The notes under the pieces: generated by a model
The model's input: only the letters and a program-made list of their open reading frames with translations
What the model was told of the DNA's origin: nothing
Databases searched by the model: none
Position numbers and translations under genes: made by a program
Source of the DNA: Hydrogenophaga sp.
GTDB lineage: Bacteria > Pseudomonadota > Gammaproteobacteria > Burkholderiales > Burkholderiaceae_C
Assembly (NCBI RefSeq): GCF_026125785.1
Contig: NZ_JAHCKL010000020.1
Location: 1-64,000 of the forward strand
Length of the DNA: 64,000 nt
Reading direction: 5' to 3'
Shown here: one piece after another, positions 20,749-29,645 of the stretch
Layout: every line of letters begins with the position of its first letter
Position numbering within the stretch: position 1 is the stretch's first letter

Positions 20749-22419
20749 TCAAGTCGGGTCGTCTGTCGCGGCACTGAGTGCGTCGGTCACGCGCAACGCA
20801 TCGGCCTCGGTGCGGTAGAGGTGCAGCCTGGGGCTGTCGGTCAGGTGGCCGGCGGCGCGCAGCACCTGCTCCACGGGCAGCTTGATGCCCACCAGGTGCA
20901 GCTCGATGCGCCGGTCGTCCAGTTGCTCGCGCAGCCGGCCGAAGACCTCGGCGCCGGTGGCGTCTATCCAGTTGATCGGGTGCGCGATCAGCATGACGTG
21001 GCGCGTCGCTGGATGGGCGGCGATGTGCTCGGCGATCGCGCGCTCCAGGCCATTGGCCGTCGCGAAATCCAGCGCCGCGTCCATGCGCAGCGCGTACAGG
21101 TCGGGCGCCAGGGGCGGCAGTTTCCACAGGTGGCGGTCGCGCAGGCTGCCGTCCGGGTGCAGGCCCACTTCGATGATGCGCGGATGCAGGCGCAGGTAGA
21201 GGAAATGCGAAAGCGCCATCAGCACGCCGGCGAGCACGCCCCAGTACAGGCGCGGCGCGGCCAGTACCGTCACCGCGAAGGTGATGCCGGCAATCACGGC
21301 CTCCACGCGCGAGAGCCTCCACAGGTAGGTGAAGGCGCGCGGCTTGATCAGCCCGATCACCGCCACCAGCACAATGGCCGCCAGCACCGCCATGGGCACG
21401 TGGTGCAGCATGGGCACGAAGAACACCAGCGCCAGCAGCACCACCACCACCGAGAAGACGGTCGCCCAGCCGGTCCTGGCGCCGGCATACAGGTTCAGCG
21501 CCGAGCGCGAGAAGGAGGAACTGGTCGGGAAGGCGCCGGTCAGGCCCGAGGCCATCTTGGCCAGGCCCTGGCCGATCAGGTCCTGGTCCTGGTCCCAGCG
21601 TTGCCCGCGCTGCCCGTTGTCCACTTTCGCGCTGGAGGCGGTTTCCAAAAAACTCACCAGTGTGATCACCAGCGTGGGCACCACCAGATGGCCCAGTGTG
21701 GCCCAGCCCGGCCAACCGGGCCAGTACAGCGCAGGCAGGCCTTGCGGCAGCGCGCCGATGACCGTGCCCCCGCGTGCCTCGAAACCCAGGGCATAGCTGA
21801 GCGCCGCACTGACCACCACCACGGTGAGCACGGTCGGGAAGCCAGGGCGCCAGCGGCGCGCCAGCACCAGCAGCGCCAGGCTGCCCAGGCCGAAGGCCAT
21901 GGACGGCCAGTGGATGCGGGGCTGCGTCAGCAGCGCGTCCCAGGCCGCGAAGCCCAGCAGCGCGGGCAGTTGCGAGGCGATGATCAGCACCGCCGCCGCC
22001 TGCGTGAAGGCCATGAGCACCGGCGAATTCACCAGATTGAGCAGCCAGCCAAAGCGTGCGAAGCCCAGCGCGATCTGCAGCAGGCCCGAGAGCAGGGCCA
22101 GCCAGACCGCCAGCGTGATCCACTGCGCGCTGCCCGGCTCGGCCAGACCTGAGAGGGATGCGCTCACCAGCAGGCAGGTCAGCGCGGTGGGTCCCACCGA
22201 AAGGCGTGGCGAGGCGCTGAACAGCACCGCGATCAGCGCCGGTAGCAGCGAGGCGTAGATGCCGGTGATCAGCGGCATGCCCGCCAGAGCGGCATAGGCC
22301 ACGCCCTGCGGAATCACCATCAGCCCCACCGTCAGGCCTGCCATGGCCTCGCCACGCAGCAGGGCGGCATCGGGGCGGGGCCAGGAGAGGAAGGGAAGCA
22401 GCCGGGTTGCGCGGGACAT
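20749..22419 (-). CDS. SulP-family anion permease with STAS domain
   Basis: A 556-aa protein. About 12 membrane helices start with GLTVGLMVIPQGVAYAALAG, the SulP signature. A C-terminal cytoplasmic STAS domain (about residues 430-545) includes HPINWIDATGAEVFGRL. The family moves sulfate, bicarbonate or dicarboxylates. Location next to a sulfatase gene on the same strand favours a sulfate-related role, but this is inference from context. The ATG at 22419 gives the family N-terminus. Confidence 0.92.
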   Translation of the reverse strand: MSRATRLLPFLSWPRPDAALLRGEAMAGLTVGLMVIPQGVAYAALAGMPLITGIYASLLPALIAVLFSASPRLSVGPTALTCLLVSASLSGLAEPGSAQWITLAVWLALLSGLLQIALGFARFGWLLNLVNSPVLMAFTQAAAVLIIASQLPALLGFAAWDALLTQPRIHWPSMAFGLGSLALLVLARRWRPGFPTVLTVVVVSAALSYALGFEARGGTVIGALPQGLPALYWPGWPGWATLGHLVVPTLVITLVSFLETASSAKVDNGQRGQRWDQDQDLIGQGLAKMASGLTGAFPTSSSFSRSALNLYAGARTGWATVFSVVVVLLALVFFVPMLHHVPMAVLAAIVLVAVIGLIKPRAFTYLWRLSRVEAVIAGITFAVTVLAAPRLYWGVLAGVLMALSHFLYLRLHPRIIEVGLHPDGSLRDRHLWKLPPLAPDLYALRMDAALDFATANGLERAIAEHIAAHPATRHVMLIAHPINWIDATGAEVFGRLREQLDDRRIELHLVGIKLPVEQVLRAAGHLTDSPRLHLYRTEADALRVTDALSAATDDPT

Positions 22420-22451
22420 GGCTGGATCGTACCCGCTGTCCAAGGCGGGGG

Positions 22452-23783
22452 TCAGCGCTGCGGCATGTCCTTGGCCGAATAGCCGAGGCTGACGGTGGCG
22501 TCGGCCGGGATCGGCGGGACGCTGTCGTTCCAGGCCAGCCATTGCGCGCGCATGCGTTCGAGGCGCCCGGGTTCGCGGCTGGCCAGGTTGGCGCGTTCGC
22601 GTTCGTCCTTCTGCACGTTGAACAGGTACTCGTGGCCATCCACCTGCAGGTACTTCCAGTCGCCTTCGCGCAGCGCGCGCTGGTTGCGGTGGTTCATGCG
22701 CCAGTACAGCGGCCGTTCGAAGCGGTGCGCCGCCGGGTCGCGCAGCACCTGCAGCAGGCTCACGCCGTCCAGTGGCCAGTCGGGATGGGCCTGGCCGCCG
22801 CCGGCTTCCAGCATCGTGGCGGACCAGTCCATGGTCATGCAGTGCTGCGCGCTGGTGGTGCCGGCGGGAATGACGGCGGGCCAGTGGGCGATCCAGGGCA
22901 CGCGGATGCCGCCTTCGGTGAGGTCCATCTTGCCGCCCACCAGCGGCCAGTTGTCCGAAAAGCGCTCGCCGCCGTTGTCGCTGGTGAAGACCACCAGCGT
23001 GTTCTCGTCCAGGCCCTCTTCGCGCAGCGCCGCCATCAGGTGGCCTATGCCTTCGTCCATGTGGTGGATCATGCGGCGGTAGGTCTGCACGTCGCCGCCG
23101 TGCAGATGGAACAGGTTCTTCGCCACGTCGCCGGCCACGTGCGCGTCGTCGCGCGTTTCCCAGGGCCAGTGCGGCGCGGTGTAGTGCAGGCTCAGCAGAA
23201 ACGGCTTGCCCGCCCGCGCGTCCGCCGCGCGCCGGTGCACGTGGTCCACCGCGCGCTGCGAAAGCACATCGGTGAGGTAGCCCACCTCGTGGTGTTCCTC
23301 CTCGTCGATGTAGAGGTCGTGGTCGCCGGTGGAGGTGCAGTGGGTGAAGTAGTCCACGCCGCCGGCCATGATGCCGAAGAACTCGTCGTACCCTGATCGG
23401 CGTGGCCCGAACGCGGGCGGGTAGCCCAGGTGCCATTTGCCGATCAAGGCCGTGTGGTAGCCGGCTTGTTTGAGCAGCGAGGGCAGGGTGGGCACTTCCG
23501 CCGGCAGGCCCAGCGTGGTGCTGCCCTTGCTGCGGCTGTTGATCGGTTCCTCCATCGCGCCCCGCAGGCGGTACTGGTAGCGCATGGTGATGAGTGCGAA
23601 GCGCGTGGGCGAGCACACGGGCGAATTCGCGTAGCCCTGCGTGAACTTCACACCGCCTGCGGCAAGGCGGTCGATGTTCGGCGAGACCGGGCCGAAGTCC
23701 GCCGCGCGGCCACCGTAGCAGCCCAGGTCGGCATAGCCCAGGTCATCGCAGACGATGTAGATGAGATTGGGGCGTTGCGGCAT
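22452..23783 (-). CDS. Sulfatase (arylsulfatase-type), no signal peptide
   Basis: A 443-aa type I sulfatase. The CSPTR motif places the formylglycine-forming cysteine at residue 57. Metal-binding Asp13-Asp14 lie in IVCDDLGYADLG, the active-site Lys/His in IGKWHLG, and later ligands in FTSDNGG and GGKMDLTEGG. The protein begins MPQRPNLIYIV, directly in the first core strand, so it appears cytoplasmic. Substrate unknown; organic sulfate esters are the family substrates. No formylglycine-generating enzyme is encoded in the window. Confidence 0.93.
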   Translation of the reverse strand: MPQRPNLIYIVCDDLGYADLGCYGGRAADFGPVSPNIDRLAAGGVKFTQGYANSPVCSPTRFALITMRYQYRLRGAMEEPINSRSKGSTTLGLPAEVPTLPSLLKQAGYHTALIGKWHLGYPPAFGPRRSGYDEFFGIMAGGVDYFTHCTSTGDHDLYIDEEEHHEVGYLTDVLSQRAVDHVHRRAADARAGKPFLLSLHYTAPHWPWETRDDAHVAGDVAKNLFHLHGGDVQTYRRMIHHMDEGIGHLMAALREEGLDENTLVVFTSDNGGERFSDNWPLVGGKMDLTEGGIRVPWIAHWPAVIPAGTTSAQHCMTMDWSATMLEAGGGQAHPDWPLDGVSLLQVLRDPAAHRFERPLYWRMNHRNQRALREGDWKYLQVDGHEYLFNVQKDERERANLASREPGRLERMRAQWLAWNDSVPPIPADATVSLGYSAKDMPQR

Positions 23784-23793
23784 GCGGGGAACC

Positions 23794-24765
23794 TCACTCC
23801 ACTTTCATGCCGGTGGCCTTCACGATCGGGCCATAGCGGTTGTAGAGGGCATCGATGCGCTGGCTCGCTGCCGCGCCGGTCAGGCCTTCGTAGAACAGGT
23901 CCAGGTTGTTCATGCGGGTCTGCACGTCGGGCCGCTTGAGCGCATCGACGATGCCTTTCTGCAGCACCTGCACCACGGCATCGGGCGTGGCCGCGGGCAC
24001 CATCACGAGGTAGAGCACCTCCTGCTCCAGGCTCTTCAGACCGGCCTCGGCCACCGTGGGCAGCTCCGGCGCCAGGCGCGAGCGCTGGCGGCTGGTGACG
24101 GCCAGCGCGGTGATCTTGCCGCTCTGCACGTGCGGCAGCATGCCGGGCGTGGCCAGCACGCCACCGTCCACTTCGCCGGAGAGCACCGCCGTCACGGCCG
24201 GCGTGTTGCCGCGGTAGGGCACGTGGGTGATCTTGGCCGGCGTGGCTTCCTTGATGACCTCCACCGCCAGGTGGCCGGGGCTGCCGCTGCCCGCCGAACT
24301 GAAGTTCAAGCCCTTGGTCTTCGCTGCTTCGATCATCCCAGGCAGGGTCTTGATGCCCGTGCCCGGGTTCACACCGACCAGCAGGCCCGAGGAGGCCATC
24401 ACCACCACCGGCTTGAAGTCGCTGCGCTTGAACGGCATGTTGCCGTACAGGTAGGGGTTGACGGTGAAGGTGGTGTCGATGCCGAACAGCACCGTGTAGC
24501 CATCGGCCGGGGCCTTGGCCACGTCCGCCGCGCCGATGTTGCCCGCCGCACCGGCCTTGTTCTCCACCACGAAGGACTGCTTGAGCGTCTCCTGCAGCAC
24601 GGCGGCCACCGAGCGCGCCAGCAGGTCCGAAGGGCCGCCGGGCGGGAAGTTGTTGACGAAGCGCACCGGCTTGGAGGGATAGGCATCCTGCGCATGGGCG
24701 GCCAGGGGCAGCGCGACCGTCGCGGTGAAGAAGGCCAGGGCGATGCGGAGAGCGGAAAGTTTCAT
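23794..24765 (-). CDS. Bug-family (TctC-like) periplasmic substrate-binding protein
   Basis: A 323-aa protein with Sec signal peptide (about residues 1-25, ending AAHAQ) and the Bug/TctC core: PVRFVNNFPPGGPSDLLAR, VVENKAGAAGNIGA, DGYTVLFG. Bug proteins bind small carboxylates, usually for tripartite TctABC transport. No tctA/tctB genes are nearby, which is common for Bug proteins in Burkholderiales. It lies 10 nt from the sulfatase gene, so may bind an organosulfate or the alcohol/acid released (inference). Confidence 0.9.
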   Translation of the reverse strand: MKLSALRIALAFFTATVALPLAAHAQDAYPSKPVRFVNNFPPGGPSDLLARSVAAVLQETLKQSFVVENKAGAAGNIGAADVAKAPADGYTVLFGIDTTFTVNPYLYGNMPFKRSDFKPVVVMASSGLLVGVNPGTGIKTLPGMIEAAKTKGLNFSSAGSGSPGHLAVEVIKEATPAKITHVPYRGNTPAVTAVLSGEVDGGVLATPGMLPHVQSGKITALAVTSRQRSRLAPELPTVAEAGLKSLEQEVLYLVMVPAATPDAVVQVLQKGIVDALKRPDVQTRMNNLDLFYEGLTGAAASQRIDALYNRYGPIVKATGMKVE

Positions 24766-24818
24766 GAGAGATGAGGAGCGTGACAAGAAGGAATGGCGAA
24801 AGAGGAATGGCGAAAGGG

Positions 24819-25793
24819 TCAGGGCTGATAGCCCGACTTCTGCACCACCGGCGCCCACTGCGCGCGGTAGGCCGCCAGAGAGGCCCGCGTCTGCGCAGGC
24901 GTGCTGGCCACCGGGGCCATGCGCGCCTCCTGGAATCTGCGCACGGTCTCGGGGTCCTGCATCACCGCACGGATGGCCTGGCCCAACTGCTCCACCCGCG
25001 CGGCGGGTGTGCTGGCCGGGGCGAAGAAGGTGTTCCATCCGTCGGCGCTGAGGTCCAGCCCCGCTTCCCGGAACGTGGGAATGGCCGGTGCGAACGGCGA
25101 GCGCTTCGCGCTGGACACCGCGAGGATGCGGATCTTGCCGGCCTCGTGCTGCGGCAGCAGCGTGTCGAAGGTGTCGAACGCCACCGGGACCTGACCGCCC
25201 ATGAGGTCGGTCAGCAGCGGGCCTGAGCCCCGGTAGCCCACCACCTGCGCCTTCACGCCCGCTTTCTCGCCCACCATCAGGCCAAAGAAGTGCGGCAGAC
25301 TGCCGGTGGCGGGCACGCCAAAATTGGCCTGTTCAGGGTTCGCACGCAGCCAGGCCAGCAGGTGGTTGAGTTCGCGCACGGGCACGCCCGCGCCCACCGC
25401 CACGCCGAATTCGTAGGCATTGGCCTGCGAGACCGGCTGGAAGTCTTTCTCCGGGTCGTAGCCCGCGTCCTTGAAGACCAGCGGCGCCACCACCATCACG
25501 GCCGGGTTGGCCATCAGCAGCACATTCTGGTTCGGGGCCGCACCGCGCAACTGTTGCGCCGCGAGGCGGCCGCCGGCGCCAGCGCGGTTCTCCACCAACA
25601 CGGTCGTGCCCCCGAGGCGGGCGCCGAGCTTGTCGGCCACCAGGCGCGCCACGCGGTCGGTGGATCCACCGGGCGCATAGGGCACCACAATGCGAAGCGG
25701 CCCTTCTTGCGCCAGTGCGCCCAGAGGCAGGGCGCTCGCCAGCGAGGCGGCGCCGGTGGCGAGCAGCAGTTGTCGGCGGGTGGTGTGCGTCAT
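24819..25793 (-). CDS. Bug-family substrate-binding protein, second copy
   Basis: A 324-aa protein similar in architecture to its neighbour but clearly divergent. The signal peptide has a twin-Arg start (THTTRRQLLLATGAASL), consistent with Tat or Sec export. Core motifs are RIVVPYAPGGSTDRVAR and LVENRAGAGGRLAAQQL. It is the first gene of the minus-strand sulfatase cluster and is divergent from a marR gene 99 nt away, probably its regulator. Confidence 0.9.
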   Translation of the reverse strand: MTHTTRRQLLLATGAASLASALPLGALAQEGPLRIVVPYAPGGSTDRVARLVADKLGARLGGTTVLVENRAGAGGRLAAQQLRGAAPNQNVLLMANPAVMVVAPLVFKDAGYDPEKDFQPVSQANAYEFGVAVGAGVPVRELNHLLAWLRANPEQANFGVPATGSLPHFFGLMVGEKAGVKAQVVGYRGSGPLLTDLMGGQVPVAFDTFDTLLPQHEAGKIRILAVSSAKRSPFAPAIPTFREAGLDLSADGWNTFFAPASTPAARVEQLGQAIRAVMQDPETVRRFQEARMAPVASTPAQTRASLAAYRAQWAPVVQKSGYQP

Positions 25794-25892
25794 GGTGCTT
25801 GTCTCCGATCGAATCAGGGTTTTCCCGTGGAACCCACCATGCTATGCAGAGACAATCAATTGCAGAAATCAATCATTGCGGGTGTTTTCCCT

Positions 25893-26399
25893 ATGACCGC
25901 CTCCGACCGCCTGGCCGAGCCTCGCCACCAGGCCGACCTGCTGCTCTACCGCCTCTACCGCATCCATGTGACGGCTGGCCGCATGGTGGTGCACATGTGC
26001 GAGAGCGACTACGGCATCACCCGGCGCGAGTGGCGCCTTCTCTCCTTCCTGGCCGAACGCGAAGGCGCGCTGTCTTCACAACTGGCCGAGCACGCCATGC
26101 TGGACCGTGCACGCACCTCGCGCACGCTGACTTCGCTGGCCACCAAGAAGCTGGTCTCGCGCCAGCCTCGGCCGTCCGACCGGCGCGAGGTGCATGTCTT
26201 CCTCACCGAGGAGGGGCGCCGTCTGTACGCCGAGATATTTCCGCGTGTGGCGGCACTCAACCGTGAACTCGTCGCCGCCTTCAGCGACAGTGAGCGTGCC
26301 GCACTGGACCGCATGGTCGACACACTGCAGGCCGAAGCCGGCCGCATGGTGGCGAACTGGCACGAGGCCCTGCCACCCACCACCGACGGCGGCGACTGA
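25893..26399 (+). CDS. MarR-family regulator divergent from the sulfatase/Bug cluster
   Basis: A 168-aa winged-helix protein: ITRREWRLLSFLAEREGALSS, DRARTSRTLTSLATKKLVSR and wing PSDRREVHVFLTEEG. I chose the ATG at 25893, which gives typical MarR length. The 99-nt divergent spacer contains AATCAAT twice in the same orientation, a possible binding element. Position suggests control of the Bug-sulfatase-SulP genes. Confidence 0.88.
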   Translation: MTASDRLAEPRHQADLLLYRLYRIHVTAGRMVVHMCESDYGITRREWRLLSFLAEREGALSSQLAEHAMLDRARTSRTLTSLATKKLVSRQPRPSDRREVHVFLTEEGRRLYAEIFPRVAALNRELVAAFSDSERAALDRMVDTLQAEAGRMVANWHEALPPTTDGGD

Positions 26400-26727
26400 C
26401 AGGCCGCGCACGAACACCTTTGGGGCCATCGGGTCATGACGCATTGGACCCACGCGCCCATTTCATCCGGGCGATAATCACGGCTTCTCACCGACAGCAC
26501 GGCTGGCGCGCCCTCGCAGCGCCGGCGGTGCCGGCCCTTGCTGACAGCGCCCCGCCCATGCGGGGACGACCCTGACACATCGGGCCACCGCCGCTGTCGT
26601 TCCCCTCACCACCGAACCGGTGCCCCACCGCCTCCCGCGTTGCCTTGTGCGCGCGGGTCCGATCGGTCGTCCTTCAAGACCACAGACCGGCCTCTGGCGA
26701 CGCACCCCTTTCCTGGAGGAGTCTTCC
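26400..26727 (+). other. 328-nt non-coding leader upstream of the BCCT gene
   Basis: No protein-coding reading is convincing here. GC-rich, with a 6-bp hairpin CCCCGC-CCAT-GCGGGG at 26550-26565 and a GATAAT hexamer at 26473-26478 that lacks a well-spaced -35. It ends in a GGAGGA ribosome site 7 nt before the BCCT start. I do not recognise a known riboswitch. Confidence 0.4.
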
Positions 26728-28263
26728 ATGCAGCTCATTGTCTCGGCCGGCATCATCCTGGCCATCGTCCTCTGGGGCGTGCTCGCACCGGCGTCGCTGT
26801 CGTCGACGTTCGATGCCGCCCTGGTCACCATCACCCGCGACTTCGGCTGGTTCTACCTCTGGGTGGTGCTCGCGCTGGTCGTCTTCGCCCTTGTCCTGGC
26901 CTTCAGCCGCTACGGCGATCTCAAGCTCGGTGGCGAAGACGACGAGCCCGAGTTCTCGGTCGCGTCGTGGTTCTCCATGCTGTTCGCCGCCGGCATGGGC
27001 ATTGGCCTGGTGTTCTGGGGCGTGGCCGAACCCATCTCCCACTATGGCGCGCCGCCACCCGGCATCGCCGCCAATACGCCCGAGGCCGCCAACGCCGCCA
27101 TGCGCTACAGCTTCTTCCACTGGGGCCTGCACCCCTGGGCGGTCTACAGCATCGTGGCGCTGGCCATCGCTTTCTTCCAGTTCCGCAAGGGCGGCTCCGC
27201 GCTGGTCAGCACCGCCGTGCAGGCCCTGCCCTGGGCCCCGCTGAACCGGCTCGGGCCCGTGGTCAACGTGCTGGCCGTCATCGCCACCGCCTTTGGCGTG
27301 GCCGCTTCGCTGGGCATGGGGGCGCTGCAGATCAACAGCGGCCTGGGCGCGCTGCTGGGCCTTCCTGTGAGCGAGACCTCGCAGGTCGGCATCATCCTCG
27401 TCACCACCGTGCTGTTCCTCGCGTCCGCCGTCAGCGGTGTTACGCGTGGCATCAAATGGCTCTCCAACATCAACCTGCTGCTCGCGGCCGGACTCGCGCT
27501 GGTGGTTTTCGTCTTCGGTCCCACCGTGGCCATCATCGACACCTTCACCACCACGCTGGGCAGCTACGTGAGCGAGTTCGTGCGCATGAGCTTGCGCATG
27601 ACCCCCTTCCGCGACAGCGGCTGGGTGAGCGGCTGGACCATCTTCTACTGGGCCTGGTGGGTGAGCTGGTCGCCCTTCGTGGGCCTGTTCATCGCGCGTG
27701 TCTCGCGCGGCCGCACCGTGCGCGAGTTCGTGCTGGGCACCATGCTGGCGCCCTCGCTGGCCGCCTTCGTCTGGTTCTCCGTGTTCGGCGGCGCCGCGCT
27801 CAACCTGGAGATCATGCAAGGCGTTCCCATGGCCGAGGCCGTCGGTGCCGACGTGTCCACCGCACTCTTCGCGCTCTTCGATGCGCTGCCCATGACCGCG
27901 CTCATGTCCGGTATCGCCACCATCCTGGTGGTGATGTTCTTCGTCACCTCCGGCGACTCGGCGACCCTGGTGCTGGGCATGATGAGCAGCGGTGGCCACG
28001 AAAACCCGCCGACCCGCGTCAAGATCGTCTGGGGTGTGCTGATCTCCGGCATCGCCATCAGCCTGCTGCTGGCGGGCGGCCTCAAAGCCGTTCAGACCGC
28101 CACCATCGTGTTCGCCTTGCCTTTCACGGTGGTGATCGTGCTCATGGCCGTGGCCTTGTGGCGCGGTGTGCGCGACGACCATGCCGAGGAGCTTCGCCGC
28201 GACCGAGCTCTGCGCCGCCGCGTGCGCGACATGGTGGAACAACAGCCGCCGCGCGCACCCTGA
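26728..28263 (+). CDS. BCCT-family betaine/carnitine/choline-type transporter
   Basis: A 511-aa protein with 12 predicted membrane helices and BCCT signatures: GMGIGLVFWGVAEPI in helix 3 and WTIFYWAWWVSWSPFVGLFI in helix 8, with the Trp-rich aromatic box for quaternary ammonium groups. The cytoplasmic C-terminal tail is short and basic. The exact solute (glycine betaine, choline or other) cannot be set. ATG at 26728 has GGAGGA 7 nt upstream; longer in-frame starts lack one. Confidence 0.93.
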   Translation: MQLIVSAGIILAIVLWGVLAPASLSSTFDAALVTITRDFGWFYLWVVLALVVFALVLAFSRYGDLKLGGEDDEPEFSVASWFSMLFAAGMGIGLVFWGVAEPISHYGAPPPGIAANTPEAANAAMRYSFFHWGLHPWAVYSIVALAIAFFQFRKGGSALVSTAVQALPWAPLNRLGPVVNVLAVIATAFGVAASLGMGALQINSGLGALLGLPVSETSQVGIILVTTVLFLASAVSGVTRGIKWLSNINLLLAAGLALVVFVFGPTVAIIDTFTTTLGSYVSEFVRMSLRMTPFRDSGWVSGWTIFYWAWWVSWSPFVGLFIARVSRGRTVREFVLGTMLAPSLAAFVWFSVFGGAALNLEIMQGVPMAEAVGADVSTALFALFDALPMTALMSGIATILVVMFFVTSGDSATLVLGMMSSGGHENPPTRVKIVWGVLISGIAISLLLAGGLKAVQTATIVFALPFTVVIVLMAVALWRGVRDDHAEELRRDRALRRRVRDMVEQQPPRAP

Positions 28264-28273
28264 CGACCGGACC

Positions 28274-28960
28274 ATGACCGCCGAACTGCTGCTCGCTTTG
28301 GGCAAGAGCTTTCTCTTCGCCTTCGCGGCGATTCTGCCCATCCTCAACCCGGCGGCGACCGCTCCCATCTTCCTTGGCCTCACCGAGGGCGCCAGCCGCG
28401 GCACGCGCGCGCTGCTGGCGCGGCGCATCGCACGCAACATGTTCGCGCTCATGGCCGGATCCATGCTGGTGGGCAGCTACGTGCTGGACTTCTTCGGCAT
28501 CTCGCTGCCCATCGTGCGCGTGGGCGGTGGTCTGATCGTGGCGTCCGCCGCCTGGCGCCTGCTCAACACCAACCATGCCACCGAAGACCGGCGCACCGCG
28601 CTGGCCGAGGCATTCACACCCGAACATGCGCGGCGCCAGGCGTTCTACCCGCTCACCTTTCCCATCAGCTGCGGGCCGGGGTCCATCGCCGCGGCCATCA
28701 CCGTGGGCGTGGCCCTGCACGACCAGCGCCTGGCCATCTCCGTGGCCCGCATGGGCGGTGGCATCCTGGCCTTGCTGGCCATCGGCGTGCTGCTCTACCT
28801 GGCGTTCCGCTACGCCGAGCGCCTGCTGAAGCCTCTGGGGGAGGCCGGCTCCGTCATTTTTCTGCGCCTGTCCGCCTTCATCCTGCTCTGCCTGGGCGTG
28901 CAGATCGTGTGGGACGGCGTGAGCGAGCTGCTGCGCGGCGTGATGGCCTCGCCGGCCTGA
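28274..28960 (+). CDS. MarC-family integral membrane protein
   Basis: A 228-aa protein with six predicted helices. ILPILNPAATAPIFLGLT and YPLTFPISCGPGSIAA are the two MarC/YhgN half-motifs that mirror each other in this inverted-repeat family. No proven substrate. The name MarC reflects chromosomal position in E. coli, not a demonstrated resistance role. It starts 11 nt after the BCCT gene and is probably co-transcribed. Confidence 0.92.
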   Translation: MTAELLLALGKSFLFAFAAILPILNPAATAPIFLGLTEGASRGTRALLARRIARNMFALMAGSMLVGSYVLDFFGISLPIVRVGGGLIVASAAWRLLNTNHATEDRRTALAEAFTPEHARRQAFYPLTFPISCGPGSIAAAITVGVALHDQRLAISVARMGGGILALLAIGVLLYLAFRYAERLLKPLGEAGSVIFLRLSAFILLCLGVQIVWDGVSELLRGVMASPA

Positions 28961-28970
28961 AGGCGCCGCG

Positions 28971-29267
28971 CTAGCGCAGCACGTCCCGTATCGACGCGTC
29001 CTTGTCGAACTGTGCCTTGGCGAACGGGCACAGCGCGATCACCTTCGTGCCGGTGGTGCGCGCCCAGGCCACCAGCGCATCCAGCAACTGGCGCCCGACG
29101 CCCTGGCCCTTGAGGCTCTCGTCCACCTCCGTGTGGTCGATCACGATGAGCGTGGCATTGGTGCGGCTGTAGGTCATTTCGGCCAATCGCTGACCGCCAT
29201 CCGGCTGGTAGAAGAAAGCGCCGCGCGAAGCGGCTTCCTCGTGGCCGACGGAAATGGGAGACGTCAT
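28971..29267 (-). CDS. Small GNAT-type N-acetyltransferase (YjdJ-like)
   Basis: A 98-aa minimal GNAT domain. It has the acetyl-CoA-binding loop VDESLKGQGVGRQLLDALV and a C-terminal KVIALCPFAKAQF strand. These stand-alone small GNATs are stress-associated in some bacteria but have no assigned substrate. It forms a tandem pair with the next gene; both share DALVAWAR and other blocks, so they are paralogues. Confidence 0.87.
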   Translation of the reverse strand: MTSPISVGHEEAASRGAFFYQPDGGQRLAEMTYSRTNATLIVIDHTEVDESLKGQGVGRQLLDALVAWARTTGTKVIALCPFAKAQFDKDASIRDVLR

Positions 29268-29312
29268 GGTGGTTACCTTGCTGGAGCCCTGAAGAGAAAA
29301 CGGCGGTCTGGC

Positions 29313-29600
29313 TCAGGCCCGCACGTCGCGCATGTCGGCGTTGCGTTCGAACTGCACCCGCACATAGGAACACTGCGGCACCACCTTGGTCTGCGTGCTG
29401 CGCGCCCAGGCCACCAGGGCGTCCTGCAGATGGCGCGCCGCGCCCTGTCCGCGCAGGGAGGGGTCCACCCAGGTGTGATCCGCCACCACCTGGGCAGGCC
29501 CTGTGCGCCTGTAGGTCAGTTCGCCAACGCGCCGGCCCTGCGTGCGCAGATGGAAGACGCCGCGGGTGCCGCTTTCCTCGTGTTCGATCGCATAGTCCAT
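29313..29600 (-). CDS. Small GNAT-type N-acetyltransferase, tandem paralogue
   Basis: A 95-aa protein. VDPSLRGQGAARHLQDALVAWAR matches the acetyl-CoA loop of its neighbour, and KVVPQCSYVRVQFERN matches its C-terminal strand. Divergence suggests an old duplication. I chose the ATG at 29600 to match the paralogue's length. It lies between the other GNAT gene and a histidine kinase on the same strand. Confidence 0.84.
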   Translation of the reverse strand: MDYAIEHEESGTRGVFHLRTQGRRVGELTYRRTGPAQVVADHTWVDPSLRGQGAARHLQDALVAWARSTQTKVVPQCSYVRVQFERNADMRDVRA

Positions 29601-29645
29601 GGTGGCATTTGACCACTCCCGCATCATCCCCAGGCGGGCAGGGCC

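Noticed and set aside
20264-22639. Very long minus-strand reading frame of about 790 codons
   Set aside because: Only its last 157 codons are a real gene (thioesterase). The rest is a shadow frame of SulP in high-GC DNA.
26400-26727. A known riboswitch before the BCCT gene
   Set aside because: I could not match the hairpins to any riboswitch core I know.
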